A stretch of DNA of 64,000 bases from Clostridia bacterium (GTDB lineage Bacteria > Bacillota > Clostridia > Oscillospirales > Acutalibacteraceae), in assembly GCA_900766585.1 (NCBI GenBank), contig CAAFVV010000053.1, positions 1 through 64,000 of the forward strand, given 5' to 3'. The first letter of the stretch is position 1; every line of letters begins with the position of its first letter. The translations under genes were made by a program, and so were the position numbers. A model generated the notes under the pieces. The model saw only the letters and a program-made list of their open reading frames with translations. It did no database searches and was not told the origin of the DNA. Shown in pieces: positions 55,182 through 63,505 of the stretch.

Positions 55182-56602
55182 GCCGTCACCCTCTTTGCCT
55201 TTTCCACCGCCTCGTCGATGGTGCCGACGAACAGGAAGGCGGATTCGGGCAGATCGTCATGCTTGCCCTCAACAATCTCCTTAAAGCCGCGGATCGTCTC
55301 CGACAGCGGCACATAGGTGCCGGGGATGCCGGTGAATTTCTCCGACACGGTGAACGGCTGCGAGAGGAAGCGCTGGATGCGGCGCGCCCGCCGCACGAGC
55401 AGCTTGTCCTCGTCGGACAGCTCGTCCATGCCCATGATGGCGATAATGTCCATCAGCTCGGCATAGCGCTGCAAAATGCGCTGTACCTCGCGCGCCACGG
55501 CATAATGCTCCTCGCCGACCAGATCGGGCGAGAGCATCCGGCTCGTCGATTCGAGCGGATCGACGGCGGGATAGATGCCGAGCGAGGAGATCTGGCGGGA
55601 AAGCACGGTCGTGGCGTCAAGATGGGCAAACGTCGTGGCGGGCGCGGGGTCGGTCAGGTCGTCCGCCGGCACATAGACCGCCTGGATCGACGTGATCGAG
55701 CCTTTTTTCGTGGAGGTGATGCGCTCCTGCAGCGCGCCCATCTCATTGGCCAGCGTCGGCTGGTAGCCGACGGCGGAGGGCATACGCCCGAGCAGTGCGG
55801 ACACCTCGCTGCCCGCCTGAGTAAAGCGGAAGATATTGTCGATAAAGAGCAGCACGTCCTGCTCCTCGCTGTCGCGGAAGTATTCCGCCATGGTCAGTCC
55901 CGAGAGCGCCACCCGCATACGCGCGCCGGGCGGCTCGTTCATCTGGCCGTAGACCAGTGCCGTGTGGGACAGCACGCCCGATTCCTTCATCTCGTTATAC
56001 AGGTCGTTGCCCTCGCGCGTGCGCTCGCCGACGCCGGTGAACACCGACAGACCGCCCTGCTCCTTGGCAATATGGTGGATCAGCTCCATGATCAGCACGG
56101 TCTTGCCGACGCCCGCGCCGCCGAAGAGGCCGATTTTGCCGCCCTTGGCATAGGGGCAGATCAGGTCGATGACCTTGATACCGGTCTCGAGGATCTCGGT
56201 CGAGGTCGCCAGCTCGTCAAAGGCGGGCGCGGGGCGGTGAATCTCCCACCGCTCCGCCGTCTGCGGCGCCGGGGCATTGTCCACCGTCTCGCCGAGCACG
56301 TTGAATATCCGTCCGAGCGTCTCCCGCCCGACCGGCACGCGGATCGGGCTGCCGGTGTCCGTGACCTCGGTCTGCCGCGAAAGTCCGTCGGTGGACGCCA
56401 TCGCGATACAGCGCGCGGTGTTGTCGCCGACATGCTGGGCGACCTCAACGGTTAGTGTGCGGTCGCCGATCGGGATACGCAGCGCGTTGCCGATCGGCGG
56501 CAGCTCGCCGTGGGCAAACTGCACATCGACGACCGGCCCCATGACCTGCCGCACGGTTCCTTTATGCCCTGTTTCCATAGTCGAATCCACGACTCCTTTC
56601 AT
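55178..56602 (-). CDS. atpD: ATP synthase beta subunit
   Basis: A 474-residue catalytic subunit. Walker A is GGAGVGKTVLI, and GVGERTREGNDLY and MPSAVGYQPTLA are conserved catalytic segments. ATG at 56602 overlaps the atpG stop (ATGA); an alternative ATG at 56578 would drop eight residues. It is the penultimate gene of the operon. Confidence 0.98.
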   Translation of the reverse strand: MKGVVDSTMETGHKGTVRQVMGPVVDVQFAHGELPPIGNALRIPIGDRTLTVEVAQHVGDNTARCIAMASTDGLSRQTEVTDTGSPIRVPVGRETLGRIFNVLGETVDNAPAPQTAERWEIHRPAPAFDELATSTEILETGIKVIDLICPYAKGGKIGLFGGAGVGKTVLIMELIHHIAKEQGGLSVFTGVGERTREGNDLYNEMKESGVLSHTALVYGQMNEPPGARMRVALSGLTMAEYFRDSEEQDVLLFIDNIFRFTQAGSEVSALLGRMPSAVGYQPTLANEMGALQERITSTKKGSITSIQAVYVPADDLTDPAPATTFAHLDATTVLSRQISSLGIYPAVDPLESTSRMLSPDLVGEEHYAVAREVQRILQRYAELMDIIAIMGMDELSDEDKLLVRRARRIQRFLSQPFTVSEKFTGIPGTYVPLSETIRGFKEIVEGKHDDLPESAFLFVGTIDEAVEKAKRVTA

Positions 56603-57399
56603 GCGTCGCTTCCGGCGACGATCTCGGTGATCTCCTGGGTGATCGCGCTCTGCCGCGCCTGGTTATAGGCGAGCGTCAGGCGGTCGATCATGGCGACGGC
56701 GTTCTTGTCGGCGCTGTCCATGGCGGTGCGCCGCGCCGCTACCTCGGAGGCAAAGCTCTCCCGCACGGCAGCCATCAGCATGCCGGCGACATATTCGCGC
56801 ACGGCGGTCTCCCAGATGGCAGCCTCGCTCGGCTCAAACAAAACCGCGTGCGTTTCCGCTTTTTCGGGTCTTTGCAGCGGCAGGATCATGCGCAGCCGCG
56901 CCTGCTGGGTCAGCAGGGACACATAGTGCGTGTCGATAATCGCCAGACGGTCGAACCGCCCCGCCGCAAAATCCGCGCAGAGCGTTTTCGCGAGCCGGTT
57001 GGCGTCCTCGCTCGCAAAATGCTCGGAGGAGACAAACGGCGCGCCGAAGCGGTCACAGGCGCGGCGGCCGATCGGGATCACCTCGGCGTCGGGCAGCGTG
57101 GCGGCAAGGCGGAATACGTTGGCGTTATAGCCGCCCGCCAGCCCGCGGTCGCCCGCGATAACGATCAGCCGCGTGCGGTTGCCCGTCGCGGCGGCATAGC
57201 GGCTGCGGGCGCACTCCGGCGCTGCCAGCAGCGCGGTCATGACCTCCTGCACGGCGTCGGCATAGGCGACGGCGGCGCGCATGTTCTGATCGGCGCGGCG
57301 AATCTTTGAGGAGGCGACCAGCCCCATGGCAGAGGTCAGGTGGCGGGTGGAATTTATACTTTTGATGCGGGTGCGCAGCGCCCGTGTATCGGCTCCCAT
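56599..57399 (-). CDS. atpG: ATP synthase gamma subunit
   Basis: A 266-residue central-stalk subunit. The N-terminal RIKSINSTRHLTSAM and C-terminal AMIDRLTLAYNQARQSAITQE coiled arms are typical. It lies 4 bp after atpA and overlaps atpD. It is slightly shorter than the usual 285-290. Confidence 0.96.
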   Translation of the reverse strand: MGADTRALRTRIKSINSTRHLTSAMGLVASSKIRRADQNMRAAVAYADAVQEVMTALLAAPECARSRYAAATGNRTRLIVIAGDRGLAGGYNANVFRLAATLPDAEVIPIGRRACDRFGAPFVSSEHFASEDANRLAKTLCADFAAGRFDRLAIIDTHYVSLLTQQARLRMILPLQRPEKAETHAVLFEPSEAAIWETAVREYVAGMLMAAVRESFASEVAARRTAMDSADKNAVAMIDRLTLAYNQARQSAITQEITEIVAGSDA

Positions 57400-57403
57400 C
57401 CGC

Positions 57404-58894
57404 TCACTCCATTTCCTTCAGCGCGGTCTCGAGCGCCGCGACGTCGCTGTCGTCGAAGAAGCCCGCCTCCAGCCGGTCGAGCAGCGCGCGGTGCGAGGTC
57501 TCCAGTGACGCATACAGCCGTTTCTCATAGTTTTCCACCTGCTCAACCGGCACGGCGTTGAGATAACCGTGGACGACGGCGTAGAGGATGGCGATCTGGC
57601 ATCCGGCGGAAACAGGGGAATGCCGTTTTTGCTTGAGCACCTCAACGATGCGCTCACCGAGGGCGAGCTGCGCCTTGGTCTCGGCGTCGAGGTCGCTGCC
57701 GAACTGCGCAAAGGCGCGCAGCTCGCGGTACTGGGAATAGAGCAGCTTTAACTCACCGGACACCTTTTTCATGCCCTTCAGCTGTGCCGCGCTGCCGACG
57801 CGGCTGACCGAAATGCCGGGGTTGATAGCAGGCATGATGCCCGCATGGAACAGCTCGGTCTCCAGAAAGATCTGCCCGTCGGTGATGGAGATCACGTTCG
57901 TGGGGATATAGGCGGAGACGTCGCCCGCCTGCGTCTCGATCAGAGGCAGAGCCGTGATGGAGCCGCCGCCGTATTCCGGCGCGACGCACGCCGCCCGCTC
58001 GAGCAGACGGGAGTGGAGGTAGAACACGTCGCCGGGATAGGCCTCACGGCCGGGCGGACGGCGGATCAGCAGCGAGAGCGTGCGGTAGGCGACGGCGTGC
58101 TTGGACAGGTCGTCATAGACGATCAGCACGTCCTTGCCCTGCTCGCGGAAATACTCCGCCATGGCGCAGCCCGCATACGGGGCGATATATTGCAGCGGTG
58201 CGCTCTCCGCCGCTGTGGCGGAGACGATGATCGTATAGCTCATGGCGCCTGCGCGGGAAAGCTCGTTGGCGATCTGCACGACCGAGGCGCTCTTTTGCCC
58301 GATGGCGACATAAATGCACAGCACGCCGCTGTTTTTCTGGTTGAGAATGGTGTCGATCGCGATCTCGGTCTTGCCGGTCTGGCGGTCGCCGATGATCAGC
58401 TCACGCTGTCCGCGCCCGATCGGGATCATGCCGTCGATGGCCTTGATGCCGGTCTGGAGCGGGACGGATACGCTCTTGCGCTCGATAATACCGGGCGCTT
58501 CTGCCTCAACGGGGCGGTATTCGGTACATTCGGCGGGGCCTTTGCCGTCGATGGGCACGCCGAGCGCGTTAACCACGCGCCCGAGCAGCGCTTCGCCGAC
58601 CGGCACGGACAGCACCCGGCCGGTGCGCCGTACCTCGGTGCCCTCGCGGATCTCATTGCGGTCGGAGAGCAGCGCGACGGAGACGGTCTCGTCCTCGAGG
58701 TTCTGCGCCATGCCGACGCTGCCGTCCGCAAATTCCAGCAGCTCGCCGGACATGCAGTTTTGCAGCCCGTAGACGCGGGCAATGCCGTCGCCGACCAGCA
58801 CGACGGTGCCGGTCTCGGTCATCTGCGTATGGGTGCGGTAGGTGCGCAGCTGCTCGCGGATGACGCTGCCGATCTCTTCGGGATCCAACCTCAT
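57404..58894 (-). CDS. atpA: ATP synthase alpha subunit
   Basis: A 496-residue non-catalytic nucleotide-binding subunit. Walker A is GDRQTGKTEIAIDT; the conserved arginine-finger region (PAINPGISVSRVGSAAQ) and RRPPGREAYPGDVFYLHSR are present. Its start overlaps atpH by 4 bp. Confidence 0.98.
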   Translation of the reverse strand: MRLDPEEIGSVIREQLRTYRTHTQMTETGTVVLVGDGIARVYGLQNCMSGELLEFADGSVGMAQNLEDETVSVALLSDRNEIREGTEVRRTGRVLSVPVGEALLGRVVNALGVPIDGKGPAECTEYRPVEAEAPGIIERKSVSVPLQTGIKAIDGMIPIGRGQRELIIGDRQTGKTEIAIDTILNQKNSGVLCIYVAIGQKSASVVQIANELSRAGAMSYTIIVSATAAESAPLQYIAPYAGCAMAEYFREQGKDVLIVYDDLSKHAVAYRTLSLLIRRPPGREAYPGDVFYLHSRLLERAACVAPEYGGGSITALPLIETQAGDVSAYIPTNVISITDGQIFLETELFHAGIMPAINPGISVSRVGSAAQLKGMKKVSGELKLLYSQYRELRAFAQFGSDLDAETKAQLALGERIVEVLKQKRHSPVSAGCQIAILYAVVHGYLNAVPVEQVENYEKRLYASLETSHRALLDRLEAGFFDDSDVAALETALKEME

Positions 58895-59421
58895 GCTTCG
58901 ATCACTTCCTTCATTTCTTTCAGCTGCTGCTTCAGGCTGCCGTCGATCAGCGTGTCGCCCATCCGCACGACAAGCCCGCCCAAAAGCGCGGGGTCAACGG
59001 TGTAGGCAGCGGTGACGGTACAGCCGCTCTTTTTCTGCAGCTTTTCCAAAAGCGCGGTTTTTTCCGCTTCGGTGAGCGGGACGGCGCTGACGATATCGGC
59101 GCGGACGGTGCGGCTGCGCAGCCGGTAGAGCGAATCGTATTCCGCCGCACATTCCTGCAGGCGGTCGATATGCCCCGCGCGGCAGAGCAGGCAGACAAAG
59201 GACAGCACCGTTTCCGGCACGGCGGCACCAAAGGCGCGCACAAGCAGCGCCTCGCGCTCCTGCCGCGACAGGCGGGGAGAGGAGAGCAGCACCGTGTAGT
59301 CCGGTTCGTCGGCAAAGCAGCGCGCAACCAGCGCGAGTGCTTCGCCGACTGCCTGCTCAGACTGCGTCTCCGTCGCCAGAGAAAACAGCGCCTCGGCATA
59401 TTCCTTAGCGATCTGCGTCAT
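58891..59421 (-). CDS. atpH: ATP synthase delta subunit
   Basis: A 176-residue peripheral-stalk cap. AKEYAEALFSLA at the N terminus and the VDPALLGGLVVRMGDTLIDG C-terminal motif define it. It overlaps atpF by 17 bp at its start. Confidence 0.95.
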   Translation of the reverse strand: MTQIAKEYAEALFSLATETQSEQAVGEALALVARCFADEPDYTVLLSSPRLSRQEREALLVRAFGAAVPETVLSFVCLLCRAGHIDRLQECAAEYDSLYRLRSRTVRADIVSAVPLTEAEKTALLEKLQKKSGCTVTAAYTVDPALLGGLVVRMGDTLIDGSLKQQLKEMKEVIEA

Positions 59422-59920
59422 GCGCGTCCCCCATTTCGTCGAGGACAGAGGCGATCAGCGCGTGCTGCTCCTCGTCGGTGGTCTCCCGCCGGAGCAGCGT
59501 CTCCGTCCACTGCGCCGAGGCAGCGGCAATCTCCTGTCTGAGTTCCGCCTGCGCACGGCGGTATTCGCGGTCGGCGTCCGCCTTGGCGTCGCGGATGATG
59601 CCGTCCGCCCGCTCCTGCGCGTCGCGGATGATTTCACCGCGCCGCCGCTCGGCATCCGCTGAAGCGGTCTGCAAAATGCCCTCCGCCTCCGCCTTTGCGC
59701 CCGCGAGCTTGTCCTCCCAGACGGCCTTGGCGACATCGGCGTCGTGCTGTGCCCGCGCCGCCTCGTCATACTGCGCGTCAAGCGCCGCTTTGCGCTGCGC
59801 CATGGCGCGGGTGACGGGGGCGTACAGGAAACGCTTTAAGATGAAGAACAGGATGACCAGATTGCACAGCGAGATCAGGATCTGCCAGATGTTAACGGAT
59901 ATGACATCCAGATTTTGCAT
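59405..59920 (-). CDS. atpF: ATP synthase b subunit
   Basis: A 171-residue peripheral stalk protein with one N-terminal membrane helix (ILISLCNLVILFFILKRFLY) and a long charged coiled coil rich in Ala, Arg and Glu. It follows atpE by 15 bp and overlaps atpH. Confidence 0.95.
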   Translation of the reverse strand: MQNLDVISVNIWQILISLCNLVILFFILKRFLYAPVTRAMAQRKAALDAQYDEAARAQHDADVAKAVWEDKLAGAKAEAEGILQTASADAERRRGEIIRDAQERADGIIRDAKADADREYRRAQAELRQEIAAASAQWTETLLRRETTDEEQHALIASVLDEMGDAHDADR

Positions 59921-59935
59921 GATCTCCGTCTCCTT

Positions 59936-60220
59936 TTAGCCGATCGTCCTCATCAGAAGATCCACCAGACGGCCGGGGGCGACAAAGATCAGCAGGATCG
60001 CGATAACGAGCGCGTAAAGACCGGTGGTCTCTGCCACGGCGCAGCCCATCAGCATGGTGGTTGTGACCTGGGATTTGCATTCCGGCTGGCGGCCGATGGC
60101 TTCGCACGCCTTGGCGACGGCATTGCCTTCACCGATGCCGGGGCCGATGCCGGCGATCATTGCCACGCCGGCACCAAGCGCACAGCAGCCTAAGATGATT
60201 CCGATAGCGAGTTCTGTCAT
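59936..60220 (-). CDS. atpE: ATP synthase c subunit, predicted Na+-type rotor
   Basis: A 94-residue hairpin of two membrane helices. The ion site reads Glu31 (GPGIGEG) in the first helix and Val62, Glu64, Thr65, Thr66, Tyr69 (AVAETTGLY) in the second. These align with positions 32, 63, 65, 66, 67 and 70 of Na+-translocating c rings, with Glu rather than Gln at 32. That two-carboxylate pattern is known from the Fusobacterium nucleatum Na+ ring. Sodium coupling is therefore predicted, not shown. Confidence 0.95.
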   Translation of the reverse strand: MTELAIGIILGCCALGAGVAMIAGIGPGIGEGNAVAKACEAIGRQPECKSQVTTTMLMGCAVAETTGLYALVIAILLIFVAPGRLVDLLMRTIG

Positions 60221-60240
60221 GGGAAATACCTCCGTTTTTA

Positions 60241-61137
60241 TTACGATTTATGGGTCGCAGGATGCTTTTTGGCCTGCCGTGCGGCATATTGCTCGGCGGG
60301 GAAGCCGCCGGCGACATACAGCATGGTCAGCATGGCGAAGATGAACGCCTGCAAAAGGCCGCTGAACACGTCAAAATAGACGGACAAAAGGGCAGGAAGC
60401 CCGATTTGCAGAAAGGGAATGTCGCCGAGCAGTCCCGGCAGCCAGCCGAGCAGCAGCTTGGACAGCCCGGATAGCCCCGCCGCCACCAGCACCGAGATGA
60501 CCGAGCCGGACAGCACGTTGCCGTAGTGACGGAACGCCATGGAGACCGGCGTTGCGACCTCGCTGATGACGTTTAACGGGAGCAGGAACGGGACAGGCTC
60601 GGCAAAGCTCTTGAGATAGGTGAGCGGACCGGCCTTGCACTTATAATAGGTAATGAGAATAAATACCAGTATCGCCCAGCCCGCGACCACGTTTAGATCT
60701 GAGGTCGGCGGATACAGCCCGAACAGCGACAGCAGACTCGAGCAGGCAGAAAGCACCATGATCGCGGCGACAAACGGGGCAAAGCCCGCGAAACAGTCGC
60801 CCATATTCTCCTGCACGAGCCGCTGCGTTTTTTCGACAATCCATTCGCAGAGCAGCTGCCGTTTGCTTTTTCCGTCGGCGCTGATGCCGTGGGTCAGAAA
60901 CAGGCACAAAAACAGCACGGACAGCAAGACGAGGAGCGAATTGACCTGCGATTCGGTGATCGGCAGCTCGCCGAACGGCGGGAGCGTCACGGTCACATAG
61001 ATTTGCGCACCGGCAATGACAATGCCCTCAGCGGCGGGAGCGGTGCAGACCTTCAGCACGATGCCCGCGATCAGCGGCAGCACCGCGAGACAGAGCAGCA
61101 GGATATCCACGGCACGGAAGCGGCGTGAGCCGGTCAT
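60241..61137 (-). CDS. atpB: ATP synthase a subunit
   Basis: A 298-residue membrane protein forming the ion channel against the c ring. The essential arginine is Arg203 in AFRHYGN, followed by a long hydrophobic helix. It is longer than some homologues because of its N-terminal extracellular loop (QIYVTVTLPPFGELPITES). One base separates its start from the atpI stop. Confidence 0.95.
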   Translation of the reverse strand: MTGSRRFRAVDILLLCLAVLPLIAGIVLKVCTAPAAEGIVIAGAQIYVTVTLPPFGELPITESQVNSLLVLLSVLFLCLFLTHGISADGKSKRQLLCEWIVEKTQRLVQENMGDCFAGFAPFVAAIMVLSACSSLLSLFGLYPPTSDLNVVAGWAILVFILITYYKCKAGPLTYLKSFAEPVPFLLPLNVISEVATPVSMAFRHYGNVLSGSVISVLVAAGLSGLSKLLLGWLPGLLGDIPFLQIGLPALLSVYFDVFSGLLQAFIFAMLTMLYVAGGFPAEQYAARQAKKHPATHKS

Positions 61138-61554
61138 TCACTCACCCCCCTGCGGCGGCTGCGCGCCGTCCGGCTTTTTTCGGTCAAAAAGCGGGCGGAA
61201 CGCGATCGCGATGCGCGGAAAGATCAGCGGGACAAGCGCGGTGACGGTGTTAAAGCAGGAGAGCGTCACACCGAGCACCGCCGCCGCAAACAGCGCGACG
61301 GAGCGCAGTCCCCACGAGGCGCGCATCGCGGTGCGCGCGTCCTTTTCGTCCTTTTCGAGATTGGCCTGCAGCGTCAGCCCCATGAAGAAAAAGTTGAGCA
61401 CGGCTGCCGCGCCGCCGAGGAGATTGCCGAACAGCACCGGCAGCGTCCACTGTCCGATGCAGAGAAATACGGCCTGCATCAGCGCAGAGAACAGCACCAC
61501 GGCGCAGAGAATGTACCGCGTCTCCCGCAGTACAGTCCGGTCTGCCTTAAACAA
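61138..61554 (-). CDS. atpI: ATP synthase protein I (AtpI-like)
   Basis: A 138-residue protein with four membrane helices, basic ends and the usual position just upstream of atpB. AtpI helps c-ring assembly and may carry Mg2+. The TTG at 61554 was chosen because GGTGGAGG lies eight bases upstream; the frame is open to 61710, but that part spans the promoter at 61605-61634. First gene of the operon. Confidence 0.8.
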   Translation of the reverse strand: MFKADRTVLRETRYILCAVVLFSALMQAVFLCIGQWTLPVLFGNLLGGAAAVLNFFFMGLTLQANLEKDEKDARTAMRASWGLRSVALFAAAVLGVTLSCFNTVTALVPLIFPRIAIAFRPLFDRKKPDGAQPPQGGE

Positions 61555-61604
61555 AAGACATCCTCCACCTTTCGTTCGGGCATCCCCTGCCCGAGTCTGT
61601 ATGT

Positions 61605-61634
61605 AGTATACCATATTTTGCGGTGAATCGGCAA
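61605..61634 (-). promoter_or_regulatory. Promoter of the atp operon
   Basis: On the minus strand TATACT (61605-61610) lies 18 bp from TTGCCG (61629-61634). A small CGGGCA/TGCCCG hairpin lies in the leader near 61577-61593. Confidence 0.62.
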
Positions 61635-61674
61635 TGGGCAATCCAACAAATTTTGCCCAAAAATGCGGGCAAAG

Positions 61675-61706
61675 CAAAGCACCAGTCCGACCGGACCGGT
61701 GCTTTG
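61675..61706 (-). terminator. Terminator of the MORN-repeat gene
   Basis: CAAAGCACC (61675-61683) pairs with GGTGCTTTG (61698-61706), with further GGTCC-type pairing inside. It lies about 15 bp past the MORN gene stop and is followed by a modest T-rich stretch on the minus strand. Confidence 0.72.
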
Positions 61707-61718
61707 CCAATAGTATAT

Positions 61719-63311
61719 TTACATCAGGTCATTGTAGGGGTCATACGGATCATACAGATGGCAGTCCGACCCCATCGTGTAGCGGTCGACCTCCAGACTG
61801 TAAACGTGCTCGGCGCCATAGAAGCTGGAGGCCGAGCTGTCGCCGTTTTCCGCCATGCGCTGCAGCCAGAGGTAATCGGCATCGCAGTCCCGTCCCCATT
61901 CGACCCACAGACGGGCGGCATCGTGAAACAGGGCGGTTTCGCCGTCCGTTTTCCACACATAGCAGGCGATATTCACCGCCGCCACGACGGTGCGCCCGGC
62001 GTCTTTTACGCTGCCGGGAATCGTTTCCGTGAGAAATTGCAGCGCGTCCGAGAGAAAATCGTTGAAATATTCCGTGCTGTCGTCGGTGATAAACGGCTCG
62101 TCGCCGCGAAACGTCACGCCGAGGATCTCGCCGATACGCCCGGCGCTCTCCGGGGTGCGGTCGTCCAAAAACAGCTCCTCCGCCTCGTGTAAATACTGCC
62201 CGAGGAACAGGCACGCCTCCTCGATGTTGCGGTCGCCGATCTCGGAGAGCTGCGCAAATTTCCGCGGGTGCAGATAGATGCCGATCAGCTCCTCGACCGC
62301 CGCCTTGCGGTCGGCGTCCCGCTTTTGCGCCTCCCGGTGCTCGCCCGAGCGGACGCTCTGCCAGTCCGATAGGTGGGAGATGCTCATCGTCCCCCTCACC
62401 ATCGGGCCGGCGGGCGCGTCATCGTCCTCATCCGCGTCGTCTCCGTCATAGGGGAGATTCTGCGAAACCACTCTGCCGTCCTTATACACGTCGATCAGAC
62501 GCCTGCTCCTTGTGCCGTCCGCGTGGAGGGAATACCACACGAACCGCCCCTGCCGCCTGTTGTTTTCCCACTCGCCCTCAAGCACCTTGACCGTCGGGTC
62601 GAGTGCGCGGTCGCCCTCGATACAGATGCCGTGTCCGTGCTTGAGGCTGTCGCGCCATTCGCCGGCATAGGAATACTTCACAAAGCGCTCGTTTTCCGGC
62701 TGACGGGTGCCGAAAGCGGTGAAAGTGCCGTAGCCGCACCGCTTGCCGTCCGCCCAGTCGCCCTCATAGGTGTCGCCGTTTGCCCAGCGATAGGTGCCCT
62801 TGCCGTGGCGGAGGTCGTTTTTCCACTGCCCCTCGTAGACGTCGCCGTTTTGGCTCACCTGTTTGCCCGAGCCGTCGAATTTGCCGTCTGCAAGCTCCCC
62901 CTCATAATAGGAGCCGTCGGCAAAGGTATAGCGCCCTTTGCCGTGCATTTTATCACTGTGCCAGCCGCCCTCATAGGCCGCGCCGGAGGCGAACACCCGC
63001 CTGCCCTGTCCCTCGAATTTGTCGTTGGCGAATTCGCCCTCATAATAGGAGCCGTCGGCATAGGTGTAGCGCCCTCTGCCGTGCATTTTATCGTTGCGCC
63101 AGTCGCCCTCATAGCTCCATCCCTTAGAGGATACATATCTGCCGCGGCCGTGCTGCTTATGGTTTTTCCACTCGCCCTCATAGAACGCGCCGGAGGCAAA
63201 CGTATATTTTCCCTGCCCGTTTCGCTTGCCGTTTTGCATATACCCCTCATAGATGTCGCCGTTGTTCAGCTTTTGGCACGTAAATTCCGCTTTGCTGCCG
63301 GAAATGCTCAT
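61719..63311 (-). CDS. MORN-repeat protein, unknown function
   Basis: A 530-residue protein. Residues 21 to about 280 contain eight clear MORN repeats (YEGEW.N.K.HGRGRY.ADGS and variants) and one or two degenerate ones. MORN repeats form a flat beta sheet that binds lipids or proteins. The C-terminal 200 residues contain no recognised domain; they hold an acidic patch (DGDDADEDDD) and a tail YDPYDPYNDLM. No signal peptide was seen, so it is probably cytoplasmic or peripheral. The ATG at 63311 has AGGAGG. Confidence 0.88.
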   Translation of the reverse strand: MSISGSKAEFTCQKLNNGDIYEGYMQNGKRNGQGKYTFASGAFYEGEWKNHKQHGRGRYVSSKGWSYEGDWRNDKMHGRGRYTYADGSYYEGEFANDKFEGQGRRVFASGAAYEGGWHSDKMHGKGRYTFADGSYYEGELADGKFDGSGKQVSQNGDVYEGQWKNDLRHGKGTYRWANGDTYEGDWADGKRCGYGTFTAFGTRQPENERFVKYSYAGEWRDSLKHGHGICIEGDRALDPTVKVLEGEWENNRRQGRFVWYSLHADGTRSRRLIDVYKDGRVVSQNLPYDGDDADEDDDAPAGPMVRGTMSISHLSDWQSVRSGEHREAQKRDADRKAAVEELIGIYLHPRKFAQLSEIGDRNIEEACLFLGQYLHEAEELFLDDRTPESAGRIGEILGVTFRGDEPFITDDSTEYFNDFLSDALQFLTETIPGSVKDAGRTVVAAVNIACYVWKTDGETALFHDAARLWVEWGRDCDADYLWLQRMAENGDSSASSFYGAEHVYSLEVDRYTMGSDCHLYDPYDPYNDLM

Positions 63312-63410
63312 AGATCTGCCTCCTGTCCGGTGTATGTGGATGTGCGGTCAAACAGATGCTGCATTTATGCACGAAAAGGAAAATGCCGGTTGACGAAATA
63401 CAGTATAACC

Positions 63411-63439
63411 ATTATAACAGACGGCGGGAGCAATGGCAA
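63411..63439 (-). promoter_or_regulatory. Promoter of the MORN-repeat gene
   Basis: On the minus strand TTGCCA (63434-63439) and TATAAT (63411-63416) have a 17-bp spacer, giving a leader of about 95 nt. Confidence 0.72.
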
Positions 63440-63454
63440 GTGAAAAAAGAAAAA

Positions 63455-63483
63455 ACAGGCAGTCCGTTTTTCGGACTGCCTGT
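63455..63483 (-). terminator. Terminator of the TetR-family gene
   Basis: A perfect 12-bp stem, ACAGGCAGTCCG (63455-63466) with CGGACTGCCTGT (63472-63483), loop of five, followed on the minus strand by a long T-rich tract. It lies just downstream of the regulator. Confidence 0.92.
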
Positions 63484-63505
63484 ACGGCCGCATCGGCAAA
63501 ATCGC

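Noticed and set aside
61555..61710. Longer AtpI-like protein
   Set aside because: The extension spans the operon promoter; TTG 61554 has a good ribosome site.
63390..63418. Plus-strand promoter (TTGACG, 17 bp, TATAAC)
   Set aside because: There is no plus-strand gene behind it; it overlaps the real minus-strand promoter and is likely chance.
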